Numbered from the stretch's first letter, positions 26,648 to 36,003 are shown. The stretch: DNA of 64,000 nucleotides from Hoeflea_A sp963921345 (GCA_963921345.3 CAWUFE020000001.1:186001-250000), one strand, 5' to 3'. Notes: generated by a model not told the origin, from the sequence alone. Made by a program: numbers and translations.

Positions 26648-28102
26648 ATGATCACCGGAAAAGACACCTCCATCGTGTCGAGATTCCTGCAGGACAAGGG
26701 CGGGAATTTTGCCATTGCATTCGGATTTTGCACCGTTGCCATTTTTCTGGCGATCGGGCTGGCCGTCGACTTCTCCAGGTCGATGAGCCAGAAAACCCGG
26801 ATCAACAATGCGCTGGACGCCGCCTCGCTGGCGACCGCAAGAGCGCTTTCCATCGGTGAGATCAGTGAATCCGGCAACGCCGCGGAGAACTATTTCAAGG
26901 CCGTGTTCGCAGCCAATATGGGTATCGACGACCTGACGAGCAGCGACTATTCGATCACGAACTTCACCATCGACAAGGCCAATCAGACCGTCACCGCCAC
27001 GGCCGATTACGATCAGAAGCTGACCTTTACGCGCGTCGCCAACACCCAGGCCACACAGAAGGTTGCCAGCCAGTCGGCGGCCAGCTACGGCATCGGCGAT
27101 ATCGAGGTGGCGATGATCGTGGACGTCACGGGTTCGATGTCCGGCTACAAGATCGGGGCGCTCAAGGATGCGGCCAAGCTCGGCGTCGAGGAACTGTTGA
27201 AGCCCAATACGGCAACCGACACGCATGTGCGGATCAGCCTGGTTCCCTACAGCGACTCGATCAATGCCGGTCCGCTGGCTAAGTATGTCTACCCCGACTA
27301 CAACCAGGCCAAAAGCAATGCGCCGGTCTACGATCCGAGCTACAAGGCCGGCTACAATGTCGAGCCGTTTCTCGAAAGCTACGGCGCGGACTGCTGGCTG
27401 AAAAGCAACGGCCATTTCAAGTGCGTCGACATTCCCAACGATTTCGTCGTCAAGTCGAATGGCAAGCCCCAGGACAAGTGCGCGACCGACCGCAAAGCAC
27501 CGTTCAGCGGCACGTCCTATCAGTATACCGACGCCAATCCGTCGCAGGGCATGATCAGTCGCGATTCCAGGCTGTCGAAGAACGGCTGCACCAGTTCGAA
27601 GCTGATTACGCTCACCCACAAGAAGTCGAAGCTGGACAGCGCCATCAACGCCCTCAACACCGGCGGCTGCACGGCCGGCCATATCGGCCTGCAGTGGGCC
27701 TGGTACACAATCTCCCACAATTGGGCAGATTACATTTCGACCGACTCGAAGCCCGACGATTTCGCCACCAACGACAAGCTGGCGAAATACATCATCCTGA
27801 TGACCGACGGCGCCTTCAACACGGCCTATGCCGGCACCAATTCCGACGATGTCGAGTGCGGCCAGAGCGCACTGTCGGTGGCCCATACCGGTCACCTGTG
27901 CACCAACATCAAGGCTTCCGGCATCAAGATCTTCACTATCGGTTTCGCGACGTCCGACTCGGCCGACGCCATGCTCCAGGCCTGCGCCTCTCCCGATGAG
28001 GGAACGCTGACCTACGCCTATGAACCGGACACGGCGGCGGAGCTGAAGGACACCTACGCGCATATCGCCAACCTGATCCAGACGCTGCGCCTGACGCAGT
28101 AA
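26648..28102 (+). CDS. TadG-like VWA-domain protein, copy 4
   Basis: 484 residues from the ATG at 26648, with GGGAAG eight bases upstream; an ATG five codons earlier is also in frame. N-terminal GGNFAIAFGFCTVAIFLAIG helix, DAASLATARALSIGEI, then a VWA domain with DVTGSMSG. The insertion is the short type (CWLKSNGHFKCVDIPNDF), as in copy 3, while the rest resembles copies 1 and 2 (AKYVYPDY, QWAWYTISHNWADYI, TAYAGTNS). It ends ...LIQTLRLTQ and is followed by a strong terminator that closes the array. Confidence 0.85.
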   Translation: MITGKDTSIVSRFLQDKGGNFAIAFGFCTVAIFLAIGLAVDFSRSMSQKTRINNALDAASLATARALSIGEISESGNAAENYFKAVFAANMGIDDLTSSDYSITNFTIDKANQTVTATADYDQKLTFTRVANTQATQKVASQSAASYGIGDIEVAMIVDVTGSMSGYKIGALKDAAKLGVEELLKPNTATDTHVRISLVPYSDSINAGPLAKYVYPDYNQAKSNAPVYDPSYKAGYNVEPFLESYGADCWLKSNGHFKCVDIPNDFVVKSNGKPQDKCATDRKAPFSGTSYQYTDANPSQGMISRDSRLSKNGCTSSKLITLTHKKSKLDSAINALNTGGCTAGHIGLQWAWYTISHNWADYISTDSKPDDFATNDKLAKYIILMTDGAFNTAYAGTNSDDVECGQSALSVAHTGHLCTNIKASGIKIFTIGFATSDSADAMLQACASPDEGTLTYAYEPDTAAELKDTYAHIANLIQTLRLTQ

Positions 28103-28127
28103 ATCCGGCGGACCTTCGAGGACACGA

Positions 28128-28157
28128 GACCGGTCGGGGCAACCCGGCCGGTCTTTT
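28128..28157 (+). terminator. Intrinsic terminator after the TadG-VWA array
   Basis: GACCGGTCGGG pairs with CCCGGCCGGTC (28128-28138 with 28143-28153; one T-G pair) around a GCAA tetraloop, and TTTT follows. It sits 25 bp beyond the stop of copy 4 and just before the convergent cfa stop. Confidence 0.88.
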
Positions 28158-28161
28158 CGCT

Positions 28162-29427
28162 CTAAATCTCGTAGAGGTCGGCGCGGGTCGGCGGCAGGCC
28201 GCTGGGGCCGCGCACCCGTTTGCTGGCCAGGGTCTGGTTGATCTGCACGGTGCCGCGTTCGAAAGCGAGCGCGCAGCCGGTCAGATAGAGCAGCCACAAT
28301 CGTGCCTTCGGGGCGCCGACTTCACGGATCGCCTCGTCGAACCGGGCATGCAGCCGTTCGGCCCACAGGCGGCAGGTCCGGCCGTAATGCTCGCGCAGGT
28401 TCTCGACATCGTGCACCTCGAAGCCGTGACCCTCCAGGTTCTCGATGCTCATGCCGAGATGATCGAGTTCGCCGCCGGGGAAGATATATTTGACCAGCGC
28501 CTTGTGTTCGGCGCTCTTGCGGCGAAAGCCCTTCTTGGTGCGCTTGGCGCGTCGCGATATGGCGTGGTGCATGTAGAGCCCGACGGGCTTCAGAAGGCGG
28601 TTCACGGTGGAATAGTAGGTCTCGTAGTTGGCGCTGCCGACGGCTTCGAACATGCCGATGGACGAGATCTTGTCGAACTGGTCGTCGAGGTCCTCGTAGG
28701 ACTTGATCTCGATCTCGATGCGGTCCTCGAGGCCTTCGGCGCGGATCCTCTCTCGGGCCAGGGCCGTCTGCTCCTCCGACAGGGAAACCCCGTGACCGGT
28801 CACGCCGTAGTGCTTGGCCGCGTGGATGAGCAGGGCGCCCCAGCCGCAGCCGATGTCGAGCAGGCGCTCGCCCGGCTGAAGCCGCAATTTGCGGCAGATG
28901 TGGTCGAGCTTGTCGGCTTGCGCCTGGTCGATGCCGTTGGACCAGTCGGTGAAGTAGCCGCAGGTGTAGACCATGCGCTGGTCGAGAAACAGCGCGTAGA
29001 ACTCATTGGAGATGTCGTAGTGGTGCCGGATCGCCTCCTTGCCGGATCCCGATACGAAGGGGTTGTCGCCGGCAAGGCCGGATTCGGCCGCACCCTTGCC
29101 GAGCAGGATGGCCGGCAGGTCCCTGGCGATCTGCCATTTGGGCAGTTCCTTCAGCCGGTGCTTCAGCTTTTGGCGGGTGCCGAGTTCGGCGAGATCGAAC
29201 AGCGTGCCGTTCTCGACATCGATCTGGCCGGTGACCCACATTTCGATGAGGGAGTCGATGTTCGGCCGCAGGGCCATGCGCCGCAGCAGCAGCGGATCGT
29301 TGATCGCCAGCACCGGCCCATCGGCCGGTCCCATGCGTTCGCCGTTCCACAGCCTGATACCGAATTGCGGCTCCAGAACTTCTACGACCGTCCGGATCAT
29401 CCTGGCAGGTTTGTCCGCCGAGACCAT
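28162..29427 (-). CDS. cfa: Cyclopropane-fatty-acyl-phospholipid synthase family
   Basis: 421 residues from the ATG at 29427 (GGAG five bases upstream); an in-frame start 12 codons earlier has none. It transfers a methylene from SAM to double bonds of membrane phospholipid acyl chains. The N-terminal domain of about 130 residues is followed by the SAM fold with LLDIGCGWGALL. YDISNEFYALFLDQRMVYTCGYF and GMFEAVGSANYETYY are Cfa active-site segments, and the Cys in YTCGYF matches the conserved bicarbonate-site region. Rhizobia carry several Cfa paralogues; this one is complete. Confidence 0.92.
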   Translation of the reverse strand: MVSADKPARMIRTVVEVLEPQFGIRLWNGERMGPADGPVLAINDPLLLRRMALRPNIDSLIEMWVTGQIDVENGTLFDLAELGTRQKLKHRLKELPKWQIARDLPAILLGKGAAESGLAGDNPFVSGSGKEAIRHHYDISNEFYALFLDQRMVYTCGYFTDWSNGIDQAQADKLDHICRKLRLQPGERLLDIGCGWGALLIHAAKHYGVTGHGVSLSEEQTALARERIRAEGLEDRIEIEIKSYEDLDDQFDKISSIGMFEAVGSANYETYYSTVNRLLKPVGLYMHHAISRRAKRTKKGFRRKSAEHKALVKYIFPGGELDHLGMSIENLEGHGFEVHDVENLREHYGRTCRLWAERLHARFDEAIREVGAPKARLWLLYLTGCALAFERGTVQINQTLASKRVRGPSGLPPTRADLYEI

Positions 29428-29501
29428 GGCATCTCCAATTCGCGATTCGCGCCCGCCGACCACTTCAGAAGCTCCGCATATACGGAGAATTCATCGCAAC
29501 G

Positions 29502-29525
29502 AAAAGGGGGCCGCATGCGGCCCCC
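29502..29525 (-). terminator. Intrinsic terminator of acsA
   Basis: A perfect palindrome, GGGGGCCGCATGCGGCCCCC (29506-29525), is followed on the minus strand by UUUU (29502-29505), 24 bp past the acetyl-CoA synthetase stop. Confidence 0.9.
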
Positions 29526-29549
29526 GCAGGCAGCGATCGCGGCCTGAGA

Positions 29550-31499
29550 CTATTTCTTGTTCTGACGGTTTTCGATCAGGTCGTCGACCACCGCCGGTTC
29601 CGCCAGCGTCGAGGTATCGCCGAGCTTGCCGAAATCGTCCTCGGCGATCTTGCGCAGGATGCGGCGCATGATCTTGCCGGAGCGGGTTTTCGGCAGACCG
29701 GGCGCGAACTGGATCTTGTCGGGCGAAGCGATCGGCCCGATCTCCTGGCGCACATGCTTGACCAGGTCGGTGCGCAGCTTGTCGTGGCCCGACTCGCCGG
29801 CCATCAGGGTGACGTAGCAGTAGATGCCCTGACCCTTGATGTCGTGCGGATAGCCGACGACGGCAGCTTCCGAGACCTTGTCGTGGGCGACCAGGGCGGA
29901 TTCCACCTCGGCCGTGCCCATGCGGTGGCCGGACACGTTGATGACGTCGTCGACGCGGCCGGTGATCCAGTAGTAGCCGTCCTCGTCGCGGCGGCAGCCG
30001 TCGCCGGTGAAGTACTTGCCCTTGTAGGTGGAGAAATAGGTCTGTACGAAGCGTTCGTGGTCGCCATAGACGGTGCGCATCTGGCCGGGCCAGGAATCGG
30101 TGATGCACAGATTGCCCTCGGTGGCGCCCTCGAGCACGTTGCCCTCGCCGTCGACCAGCTGCGGCTTGATGCCGAAGAAGGGCCGCGTCGCAGAACCGGC
30201 CTTGAGGTCGGTGGCGCCGGGCAGCGGCGTGATCATGATGCCGCCGGTCTCAGTCTGCCACCAGGTGTCGACGACCGGGCATTTTTTGTTGCCGACGACG
30301 TTGTAGTACCAGTCCCAGGCTTCCGGATTGATCGGCTCGCCGACGGTGCCGAGCGTGCGCAGCGACTTGCGCGACGAGCGCGTGACGAATTCGTCGCCGG
30401 CGCCCATCAGCGCGCGGATGGCCGTCGGTGCGGTGTAGAAGATGTTGACCTGGTGCTTGTCGACCACCTCCCAGAAGCGGCCGGCATCTGGATAGTTGGG
30501 CACGCCCTCGAACATCAGTGTCGTGGCGCCGTTGGCGAGCGGCCCGTAAACGATATAGGAATGGCCGGTGACCCAGCCGACATCCGCCGTGCACCAGTAG
30601 ATGTCGCCCGGATGATAGTCGAAGACGTATTCATGGGTCATCGAGGCGTAGACGAGATAGCCGCCGGTGGTGTGCAGCACGCCCTTCGGCTTGCCGGTCG
30701 AGCCTGAAGTGTAGAGGATGAACAGCGGATCTTCGGCCTTCATTTTGGCCGGCGCGCAGTCGGGTTTCGCCTTTGCCGTCGCCTCGTGATACCAGACATC
30801 GCGGCCGTCGACCCAGTCGACCTTGCCGCCGGTGCGGCGCACCACGAACACGTTCCTGACCTTGACGCGTTTCTTCTTGGCGATCTCGATCGCCCTGTCG
30901 GTGTTGTCCTTGAGCGGGATGGTGCGGCCGCCGCGCAGGCCCTCGTCGGCGGTGATCACGAAATCGGAATTGCAGTCGACGATGCGGCCGGCCAGCGCAT
31001 CCGGCGAAAAGCCGCCGAAGACGATGGAGTGGATGGCGCCGATGCGGGTGCAGGCGAGCATGGCATAGGCCGCCTCGACGATCATCGGCATGTAGATGGT
31101 GACCCGGTCGCCCTTCTTGACGCCGTGCTTCTTCATCGCATTGGCGAGCCGGCAGACCTTTTCGTAGAGCTCGTTGTAGCTGACCTTCTTGTCGTCGTAG
31201 GGGTGGTCGCCTTCCCAGATGATTGCCGTCTGGTCGCCGCGCGTCTTCAGGTGCCGGTCGATGCAGTTGTAGGAGACGTTGGTGACGCCGTCCTCGAACC
31301 ACTTGATGGAGACCTTGCCGTCGAAGGAGGTGTTCTTGACCTTGGTGTAGGGCTTGAACCAGTCGATGCGCTTGCCGTGCTTCCTCCAGAATTTCACCGG
31401 ACTACGGGTGCTTTCCTGATACCAGTCGAGATAGGTATCGTTGTCGATCAGTGCACGCTCCCTGGCGGCCTTGAGCACCTTGTATGTCTTCGCGGTCAT
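29550..31499 (-). CDS. acsA: Acetyl-CoA synthetase (AMP-forming)
   Basis: 649 residues, full length. Activates acetate to acetyl-CoA via acetyl-AMP. The P-loop-like YTSGSTGKPKGVLHT, the acyl-adenylate motif DTWWQTETGG, the hinge GRVDDVINVSGHRMGTAEVE and the acetylation motif PKTRSGKIMRRILR near the C terminus are all present. Acetylation of that lysine by Pat-type enzymes normally turns the enzyme off. AGGAGG precedes the ATG. Monocistronic: its own terminator, and a divergent DUF1013 gene upstream. Confidence 0.98.
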   Translation of the reverse strand: MTAKTYKVLKAARERALIDNDTYLDWYQESTRSPVKFWRKHGKRIDWFKPYTKVKNTSFDGKVSIKWFEDGVTNVSYNCIDRHLKTRGDQTAIIWEGDHPYDDKKVSYNELYEKVCRLANAMKKHGVKKGDRVTIYMPMIVEAAYAMLACTRIGAIHSIVFGGFSPDALAGRIVDCNSDFVITADEGLRGGRTIPLKDNTDRAIEIAKKKRVKVRNVFVVRRTGGKVDWVDGRDVWYHEATAKAKPDCAPAKMKAEDPLFILYTSGSTGKPKGVLHTTGGYLVYASMTHEYVFDYHPGDIYWCTADVGWVTGHSYIVYGPLANGATTLMFEGVPNYPDAGRFWEVVDKHQVNIFYTAPTAIRALMGAGDEFVTRSSRKSLRTLGTVGEPINPEAWDWYYNVVGNKKCPVVDTWWQTETGGIMITPLPGATDLKAGSATRPFFGIKPQLVDGEGNVLEGATEGNLCITDSWPGQMRTVYGDHERFVQTYFSTYKGKYFTGDGCRRDEDGYYWITGRVDDVINVSGHRMGTAEVESALVAHDKVSEAAVVGYPHDIKGQGIYCYVTLMAGESGHDKLRTDLVKHVRQEIGPIASPDKIQFAPGLPKTRSGKIMRRILRKIAEDDFGKLGDTSTLAEPAVVDDLIENRQNKK

Positions 31500-31806
31500 G
31501 CATTCCTCCTTCGCTGGCGGCCCGACGCGGCGGCTGTCGTCCCTGTCGACCTCTCCCGGATAAAAACTGCGCCATTAATAGCGGCTTTTTTGCCCCGGGC
31601 AATTAGACCTTGGGCCTGATACAGGACCCCTGTTGGCTTATGAACGGATCAATCATCCGACGCAACCGCACCGGGCATCAACGCGGTCCTCGATTACATT
31701 GCAATTGTCCGCCAACGGCGCTATATGCTGTGCGCAATTCCCGGAAATAAGTGGTTGATACCCACGGCCCGCGCTCCCGGAGCGGGCGGACAGGAGAACT
31801 CTATCC
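31500..31806. other. Divergent intergenic region acsA / DUF1013 gene
   Basis: 307 bp without a gene. It holds the divergent promoters: a sigma-70-like pair for the DUF1013 gene (separate entry), and an AT-richer patch at 31560-31600 that may serve acsA. No further RNA or protein gene was seen. Confidence 0.5.
31699..31727 (+). promoter_or_regulatory. Putative promoter of the DUF1013 regulator gene
   Basis: TTGCAA (31699-31704), 17-bp spacer, TATATG (31722-31727), about 80 bp before the ATG at 31807. Good spacing, moderate match to the alphaproteobacterial housekeeping consensus. Confidence 0.45.
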
Positions 31807-32523
31807 ATGGCAACGTCATTGCTCATGCCGAAAGCCACCGCCGTCTGGCTGGTCGACAACACGGCGCTCACCTTCGAACAGATCGCGCAGTTCTGCAAAC
31901 TGCATACGCTGGAGGTCAAGGCCATCGCCGACGGCGAGTCGGCGCAGGGCATCAAGGGCCTCGATCCGATCCAGACGGGCCAGCTGTCGCGCGACGAAAT
32001 CGCCAAGGGCGAAGGCGATCCGAACCACAAGCTGAAACTGTCGAACCCCAAGGTTCACGTGCCGGAGCTGAAGCGCAAGGGACCGCGCTATACGCCGGTG
32101 TCGAAGCGGCAGGACCGGCCGAACGCCATTCTGTGGCTGGTGCGCAACCATCCGGAACTGCGCGACGCGCAGATCTCGCGGCTGGTCGGAACCACCAAGT
32201 CGACCATCGAGCAGATCCGCGAACGCACCCACTGGAACTCCGCCAACCTGACGCCGCTGGATCCGGTGACGCTGGGGCTGTGCACCCAGATCGATCTCGA
32301 CATCGAAGTCGAAAAGGCCGCCAAGGACCGTCCGGGAGACGTGATCCAGCGCGAGGACGAGACCTTGCTGCCGGCCAAGGAGACCGAAGGGTTCTCACTC
32401 GACATGACCCCGCCGCCGGCGCCGAAGAAGGAAGAGGACGAGATCGACGCCGACGCCGTCTTCGCCAAGCTGAAATCGCTGAAGGCAGAGAACGAAGACG
32501 AACCGGAAGATCCGCAACCGTAA
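31807..32523 (+). CDS. DUF1013 family transcriptional regulator, TrcR-like
   Basis: 238 residues. The N-terminal half (LLMPKATAVWLVDNTALTFEQIAQFC) and the middle (RPNAILWLVRNHPELRDAQISRLVGTT, then KSTIEQIRERTHWN) carry two helix-turn-helix-like segments conserved in DUF1013. The C terminus is acidic and Pro-rich. DUF1013 proteins are confined to alphaproteobacteria and are annotated as cell-cycle transcriptional regulators of the TrcR type; the targets are not visible here. Strong hairpin terminator downstream. Confidence 0.9.
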   Translation: MATSLLMPKATAVWLVDNTALTFEQIAQFCKLHTLEVKAIADGESAQGIKGLDPIQTGQLSRDEIAKGEGDPNHKLKLSNPKVHVPELKRKGPRYTPVSKRQDRPNAILWLVRNHPELRDAQISRLVGTTKSTIEQIRERTHWNSANLTPLDPVTLGLCTQIDLDIEVEKAAKDRPGDVIQREDETLLPAKETEGFSLDMTPPPAPKKEEDEIDADAVFAKLKSLKAENEDEPEDPQP

Positions 32524-32548
32524 GCGTCCGGTCGGTTCAGGAAATTGA

Positions 32549-32582
32549 AAGGGCCGCATCGCCGATTGGCGATGCGGCCCTT
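32549..32582. terminator. Bidirectional hairpin terminator
   Basis: AAGGGCCGCATCGCC and GGCGATGCGGCCCTT pair perfectly over 15 bp around GATT. It sits between the convergent DUF1013 and ABC substrate-binding genes. A-rich and T-containing flanks are short, but the stem is very strong on both strands. Confidence 0.8.
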
Positions 32583-32614
32583 GCCGTTTGATGATGGTGC
32601 GATGCCGTCGGGCG

Positions 32615-34204
32615 TCAGTTTTTCTCCACCAGGCGGTAGAAGACGAAATCGGACGTCGCGCCGTTCACATAGCCGGTGACATCCGGGTCCATCGCCACCT
32701 GATAAGTCGCCTGGAACATGATGACGATGGGCGAATCGGCCTGCACCCGCGACTGCAGTTCCCGGTACATGTCGTTGCGCTTCTCGGGATCGGTCTCGGT
32801 CAGCGCGCTGGTGGTCATGTCGTTGAGTTCCTGCGGAACCGCCCAGGCGTTGCGCCAGGTGGTGGTCGCCGTGTAGTTGCCGTCGGAATTGTCGGAATTG
32901 TAGGCGAAGGCCTTGGCGTTCGAATGCGGGTCCATGAAGTCGGGGCCCCAGTAGAGCAGCATCGCCTCATGGCTGCGGTCACGATACTTGGTGATCACCT
33001 GGCCGCCGGTTCCGGGAAGAATCTCGAAATTGATGCCGGCATCGGCGAAGCTCGCCTGCAGCGACTGCGCCATGTCGGTGAACGGCGCCGCATTGATCAC
33101 GTCAAGGGTGACGGTGATCGGTGTCTGGATCCCGGCGTCGGCGAGAATCGCCTTGGCTTTTGCCGGATCGTAGGAATAGGGCGTTTCGTCATAGGAGCCG
33201 GGGAAACCCTTGGGCCAGAAGGCCTGGTGGACGTCCATCTGGCCGGCGACGATGGTGTCGGTCATGCCCTTGTAGTCGACCAGGTAGCGGGCCGCTTCCC
33301 AGACCGCCGGCGGCGTCAGACTGTCGGTCTTCTGGTTGAAGGACAGGAAATGCACCGCGGCCTGGGGGAAGACTTCCACCTTGAGGTCGCCGGAACCGAT
33401 CGTGGCGATCTGGTCCGGGGTGAGGTTCTTGGCCATGTCGACGTCGCCGGCCTCGAGCAGCAGCTGCTGGGTGGCGGCTTCCGCCACGTGGCGGATGATG
33501 ACGCTGTCGACCTTGGGCCCGTCCTTGAAGTAGTCCGGATTGGCGGCGAGCCGCACCAGCTCGGCCGGCCGGTAGGCCTGCAGCGAAAACGGCCCGGTGC
33601 CGGCGGAATTGGCGTTGAGCCAGGCATTGCCCATGTCGCCGTCGACTTCATGCTCCATGACGGTCTTCTGGTCGACGACGGAGGCCGGCCGCGACGCCAG
33701 CACGTTCATGACGAAGGCCGGCGAAAAGTCGCCGTCGTAGCGAACCGTCACGGTGTTGCCGTCGGAAGTCACCATCTGCTCGACATTTTCCGGTGTCCAG
33801 CCGAGCTGCGCCAGGATGAAGGCCGGCGTCAGGTTGAGCTTGATGACGCGGGCGAAGGAATAGACCACGTCCTCGGCCCGCACCGGATTGCCGGAATGGA
33901 ACTTGGCGCCGTCGCGCATGGTGAACGTGATGGTCTTGTTGTCGGCGTCGATCGACCAGTCGGAGGCGAGGCCCGGCGCCAGCACGGAGGTGTCCTCTGC
34001 GTCGTACTGGATGAGCCGGTCATAGATGTTGGTGACCAGTTCACCCGACGTGAATTCATAGGCCTGGGCCGGATCGATGGCGACGATGTCGTCGATATTC
34101 TGCGCGATCACCAGGACATTGTCCGGCGTTGCGGCAAGGGCCTGGGCGCCCGCGAGCGGCAGCGCCAGCGCCCCCGCAAGCAGCATGCTTCTGATCATCT
34201 TCAT
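32615..34204 (-). CDS. ABC transporter periplasmic substrate-binding protein (SBP_bac_5, peptide/opine type)
   Basis: 529 residues; ATG at 34204 with GAGGTG upstream. Sec signal peptide ending in AQALA (about 24 residues). Mature protein has the family 5 opening VLVIAQNIDDIVAIDPAQAYEF and TFTMRDGAKFHSGNPVRAEDVVYSFAR, typical of dipeptide/oligopeptide and opine binders. It lies 5 bp after the XRE-cupin regulator on the minus strand and faces the permease/ATPase operon. The substrate cannot be read from sequence. Confidence 0.92.
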   Translation of the reverse strand: MKMIRSMLLAGALALPLAGAQALAATPDNVLVIAQNIDDIVAIDPAQAYEFTSGELVTNIYDRLIQYDAEDTSVLAPGLASDWSIDADNKTITFTMRDGAKFHSGNPVRAEDVVYSFARVIKLNLTPAFILAQLGWTPENVEQMVTSDGNTVTVRYDGDFSPAFVMNVLASRPASVVDQKTVMEHEVDGDMGNAWLNANSAGTGPFSLQAYRPAELVRLAANPDYFKDGPKVDSVIIRHVAEAATQQLLLEAGDVDMAKNLTPDQIATIGSGDLKVEVFPQAAVHFLSFNQKTDSLTPPAVWEAARYLVDYKGMTDTIVAGQMDVHQAFWPKGFPGSYDETPYSYDPAKAKAILADAGIQTPITVTLDVINAAPFTDMAQSLQASFADAGINFEILPGTGGQVITKYRDRSHEAMLLYWGPDFMDPHSNAKAFAYNSDNSDGNYTATTTWRNAWAVPQELNDMTTSALTETDPEKRNDMYRELQSRVQADSPIVIMFQATYQVAMDPDVTGYVNGATSDFVFYRLVEKN

Positions 34205-34209
34205 GGTCG

Positions 34210-34845
34210 TCACCTCACTGGTTTTGTTGGAGTTTGGTCGTTGGCCGGGGTCATTTCCGGCAGTCTGGCGGCGCCCTTGCCCTGCAGGACGTTGAGGGTG
34301 CCGGTCCACAGGATGCGCGCCGGGGCATCGCCCGGGTTCGACCAGGCGTGCCTGGTCTTGCCGCTGTAGTGAAGGCTGTCGCCGGCGCGCATCTGAAACT
34401 GATCGTCGCCGAGCAGCACGGTCGTCGTCCCCTCCAGGATGTAGATGATCTCCTCGCCGTCATGGCTGACGATCTCGGAGACATAGCCGGGCGGAACGTT
34501 GAGAACGTAGGAGGAGAGTTCAGCGCCCGGAAAATCGGTGCCGAGGGCCTCGTAGACGATGGACGAATCGTCGAGCGAGAACTGCGCCCGTCCGCTGGCG
34601 CGGGTCAGCGAATCGGCCGGCTTCGGTACGCTGATGAAATATTCCACGGCGACATCGAGCGCCCGGGCGATCTGAGCCAGCGTTCCCAGCGACGGGGTCG
34701 CGTAGTCTCGTTCGACCTGGCTCAGATAACCGACCGACAGGCCCATGCGATCGCAGGCCGCCTGCAGGGTCAGGCCGAGGGCCTTGCGCCGCTTGCGGAT
34801 CAGCGGGCCGAGATTGGGAGTGGGTTTTTGTCGGGGCCTGGCCAT
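34210..34845 (-). CDS. XRE-family regulator with C-terminal cupin domain
   Basis: 211 residues from the ATG at 34845. Residues ~12-70 are an HTH_3 domain (LGPLIRKRRKALGLTLQAAC, then GLSVGYLSQVERDYATPSLGTL). The C-terminal cupin_2 domain has SHDGEEIIYILEGTTTVLLG and GDSLHYSGKTRHAWSN; the cupin probably senses a small ligand. It is co-transcribed with the substrate-binding protein and divergent from the permease genes, so it probably controls both through the AT-rich gap. Regulators of this type often serve amine or amino-acid uptake systems. Confidence 0.9.
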   Translation of the reverse strand: MARPRQKPTPNLGPLIRKRRKALGLTLQAACDRMGLSVGYLSQVERDYATPSLGTLAQIARALDVAVEYFISVPKPADSLTRASGRAQFSLDDSSIVYEALGTDFPGAELSSYVLNVPPGYVSEIVSHDGEEIIYILEGTTTVLLGDDQFQMRAGDSLHYSGKTRHAWSNPGDAPARILWTGTLNVLQGKGAARLPEMTPANDQTPTKPVR

Positions 34846-34932
34846 AATGCTCGGGAATCCGGAAGAGAAAAATTTTTTTGATTTAAGCAAAAACTTTTGA
34901 AACTTCCAAGAAAAATATCTATCCCTGATGCC
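34846..34932. promoter_or_regulatory. Divergent promoter/operator region of the ABC system
   Basis: An 87-bp AT-rich gap between the regulator and permease starts. It contains the palindrome CAAAA-AC-TTTTG (34888-34899) and poly-A/T tracts, a plausible site for the XRE-cupin protein. No clear -35/-10 pair could be assigned. Confidence 0.5.
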
Positions 34933-36003
34933 ATGGCCACTGCCGCGAAACACCAGACCGTCACCACCGCAGCCGCTCCGTCCGCGGATGCGTTCTCGCG
35001 GCTCAAGGGCGTCGCCGGGTTTCTGCTGATCGTGTCGCTGACCTTCCTCGGCCTGCTGGCGATCACCTTCTTCATCGGCCGCGTCGTTCCCATCGATCCG
35101 GTGCTGGCTGTCGTCGGCGACCGGGCGACACAGGAGCAGTACGACGCGGCCAAGACAGCGATGGGGCTCGACCGGCCTTTGATCGTGCAGTTCGCCAGCT
35201 ATGTCGGCGATGTGCTGCAGGGCGATCTCGGCAAATCCGTCTCGACCAACCGGCTGGTGGTCGATGATCTGGCGCGGGTGTTCCCGGCTACCCTGGAAAT
35301 GGCGACGATGGGCATCATCATCGGTGTCTGCCTCGGCGTGCCCATGGGCGTGTGGGCGGCGGCGCGGCAGGGCAGCTGGATCGACCACGGCATCCGGGTG
35401 CTGGCGCTGCTCGGCTATTCGGTCCCGGCCTTCTGGCTCGGGCTGGTCGGGCTGGCGGTGTTCTATGCCGGGCTTGGATGGGTTGCCGGCCCGGGCCGCC
35501 TCGACGTTTTCTATGACGGGCTGGTAGCGCCGGTGACCGGACTGCTGCTGGTCGACAGCTTGATCGCCGGCGATACCGACGTGTTCAAGAACGCCTTGAG
35601 CCACCTGCTGCTGCCGGCGTCCATCCTCGGCTTTTTCAGCCTCGCCTACATCGCCCGCATGACCCGCTCCTTCATGCTCGACCAGCTGGGGCAGGAATAT
35701 GTCACCACCGCCCGGGTCAAGGGCCTGTCGGAATGGCGGGTGATCTGGATCCACGCCTTCCGGCCGATCCGCATTCCGCTGATCACCGTCATCGGGCTTT
35801 CCTATGCCGGCCTGCTGGAAGGCTCGGTGATGATCGAGACCGTGTTTTCCTGGCCGGGCATCGGCAACTATCTGACCGTCGCCCTGCTCAATGCGGACAT
35901 GAACGCGGTGCTCGGCGCGACGCTGGTCATCGGATCGGTGTTCATCCTCATCAACAAGATATCGGACGTGCTCTACCGCGTCCTCGATCCGAGGAGCCGC
36001 TGA
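34933..36003 (+). CDS. ABC transporter permease, DppB/OppB-like
   Basis: 356 residues from the ATG at 34933; a TTG 12 codons upstream is also in frame and neither start has a good ribosome site. Six predicted membrane helices. The EAA loop reads EYVTTARVKGLSEWRVIWIHAF; SWPGIGNYL near the C terminus is typical of DppB. The periplasmic loop after helix 1 has DRATQEQYDAAKTAMGLDRP. The stop overlaps the next ATG by one base. Confidence 0.93.
   Translation: MATAAKHQTVTTAAAPSADAFSRLKGVAGFLLIVSLTFLGLLAITFFIGRVVPIDPVLAVVGDRATQEQYDAAKTAMGLDRPLIVQFASYVGDVLQGDLGKSVSTNRLVVDDLARVFPATLEMATMGIIIGVCLGVPMGVWAAARQGSWIDHGIRVLALLGYSVPAFWLGLVGLAVFYAGLGWVAGPGRLDVFYDGLVAPVTGLLLVDSLIAGDTDVFKNALSHLLLPASILGFFSLAYIARMTRSFMLDQLGQEYVTTARVKGLSEWRVIWIHAFRPIRIPLITVIGLSYAGLLEGSVMIETVFSWPGIGNYLTVALLNADMNAVLGATLVIGSVFILINKISDVLYRVLDPRSR

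Noticed and set aside
26540..28297. 585-codon antisense frame across the fourth TadG-VWA gene
   Set aside because: Overlaps the strongly supported VWA protein over its whole length.
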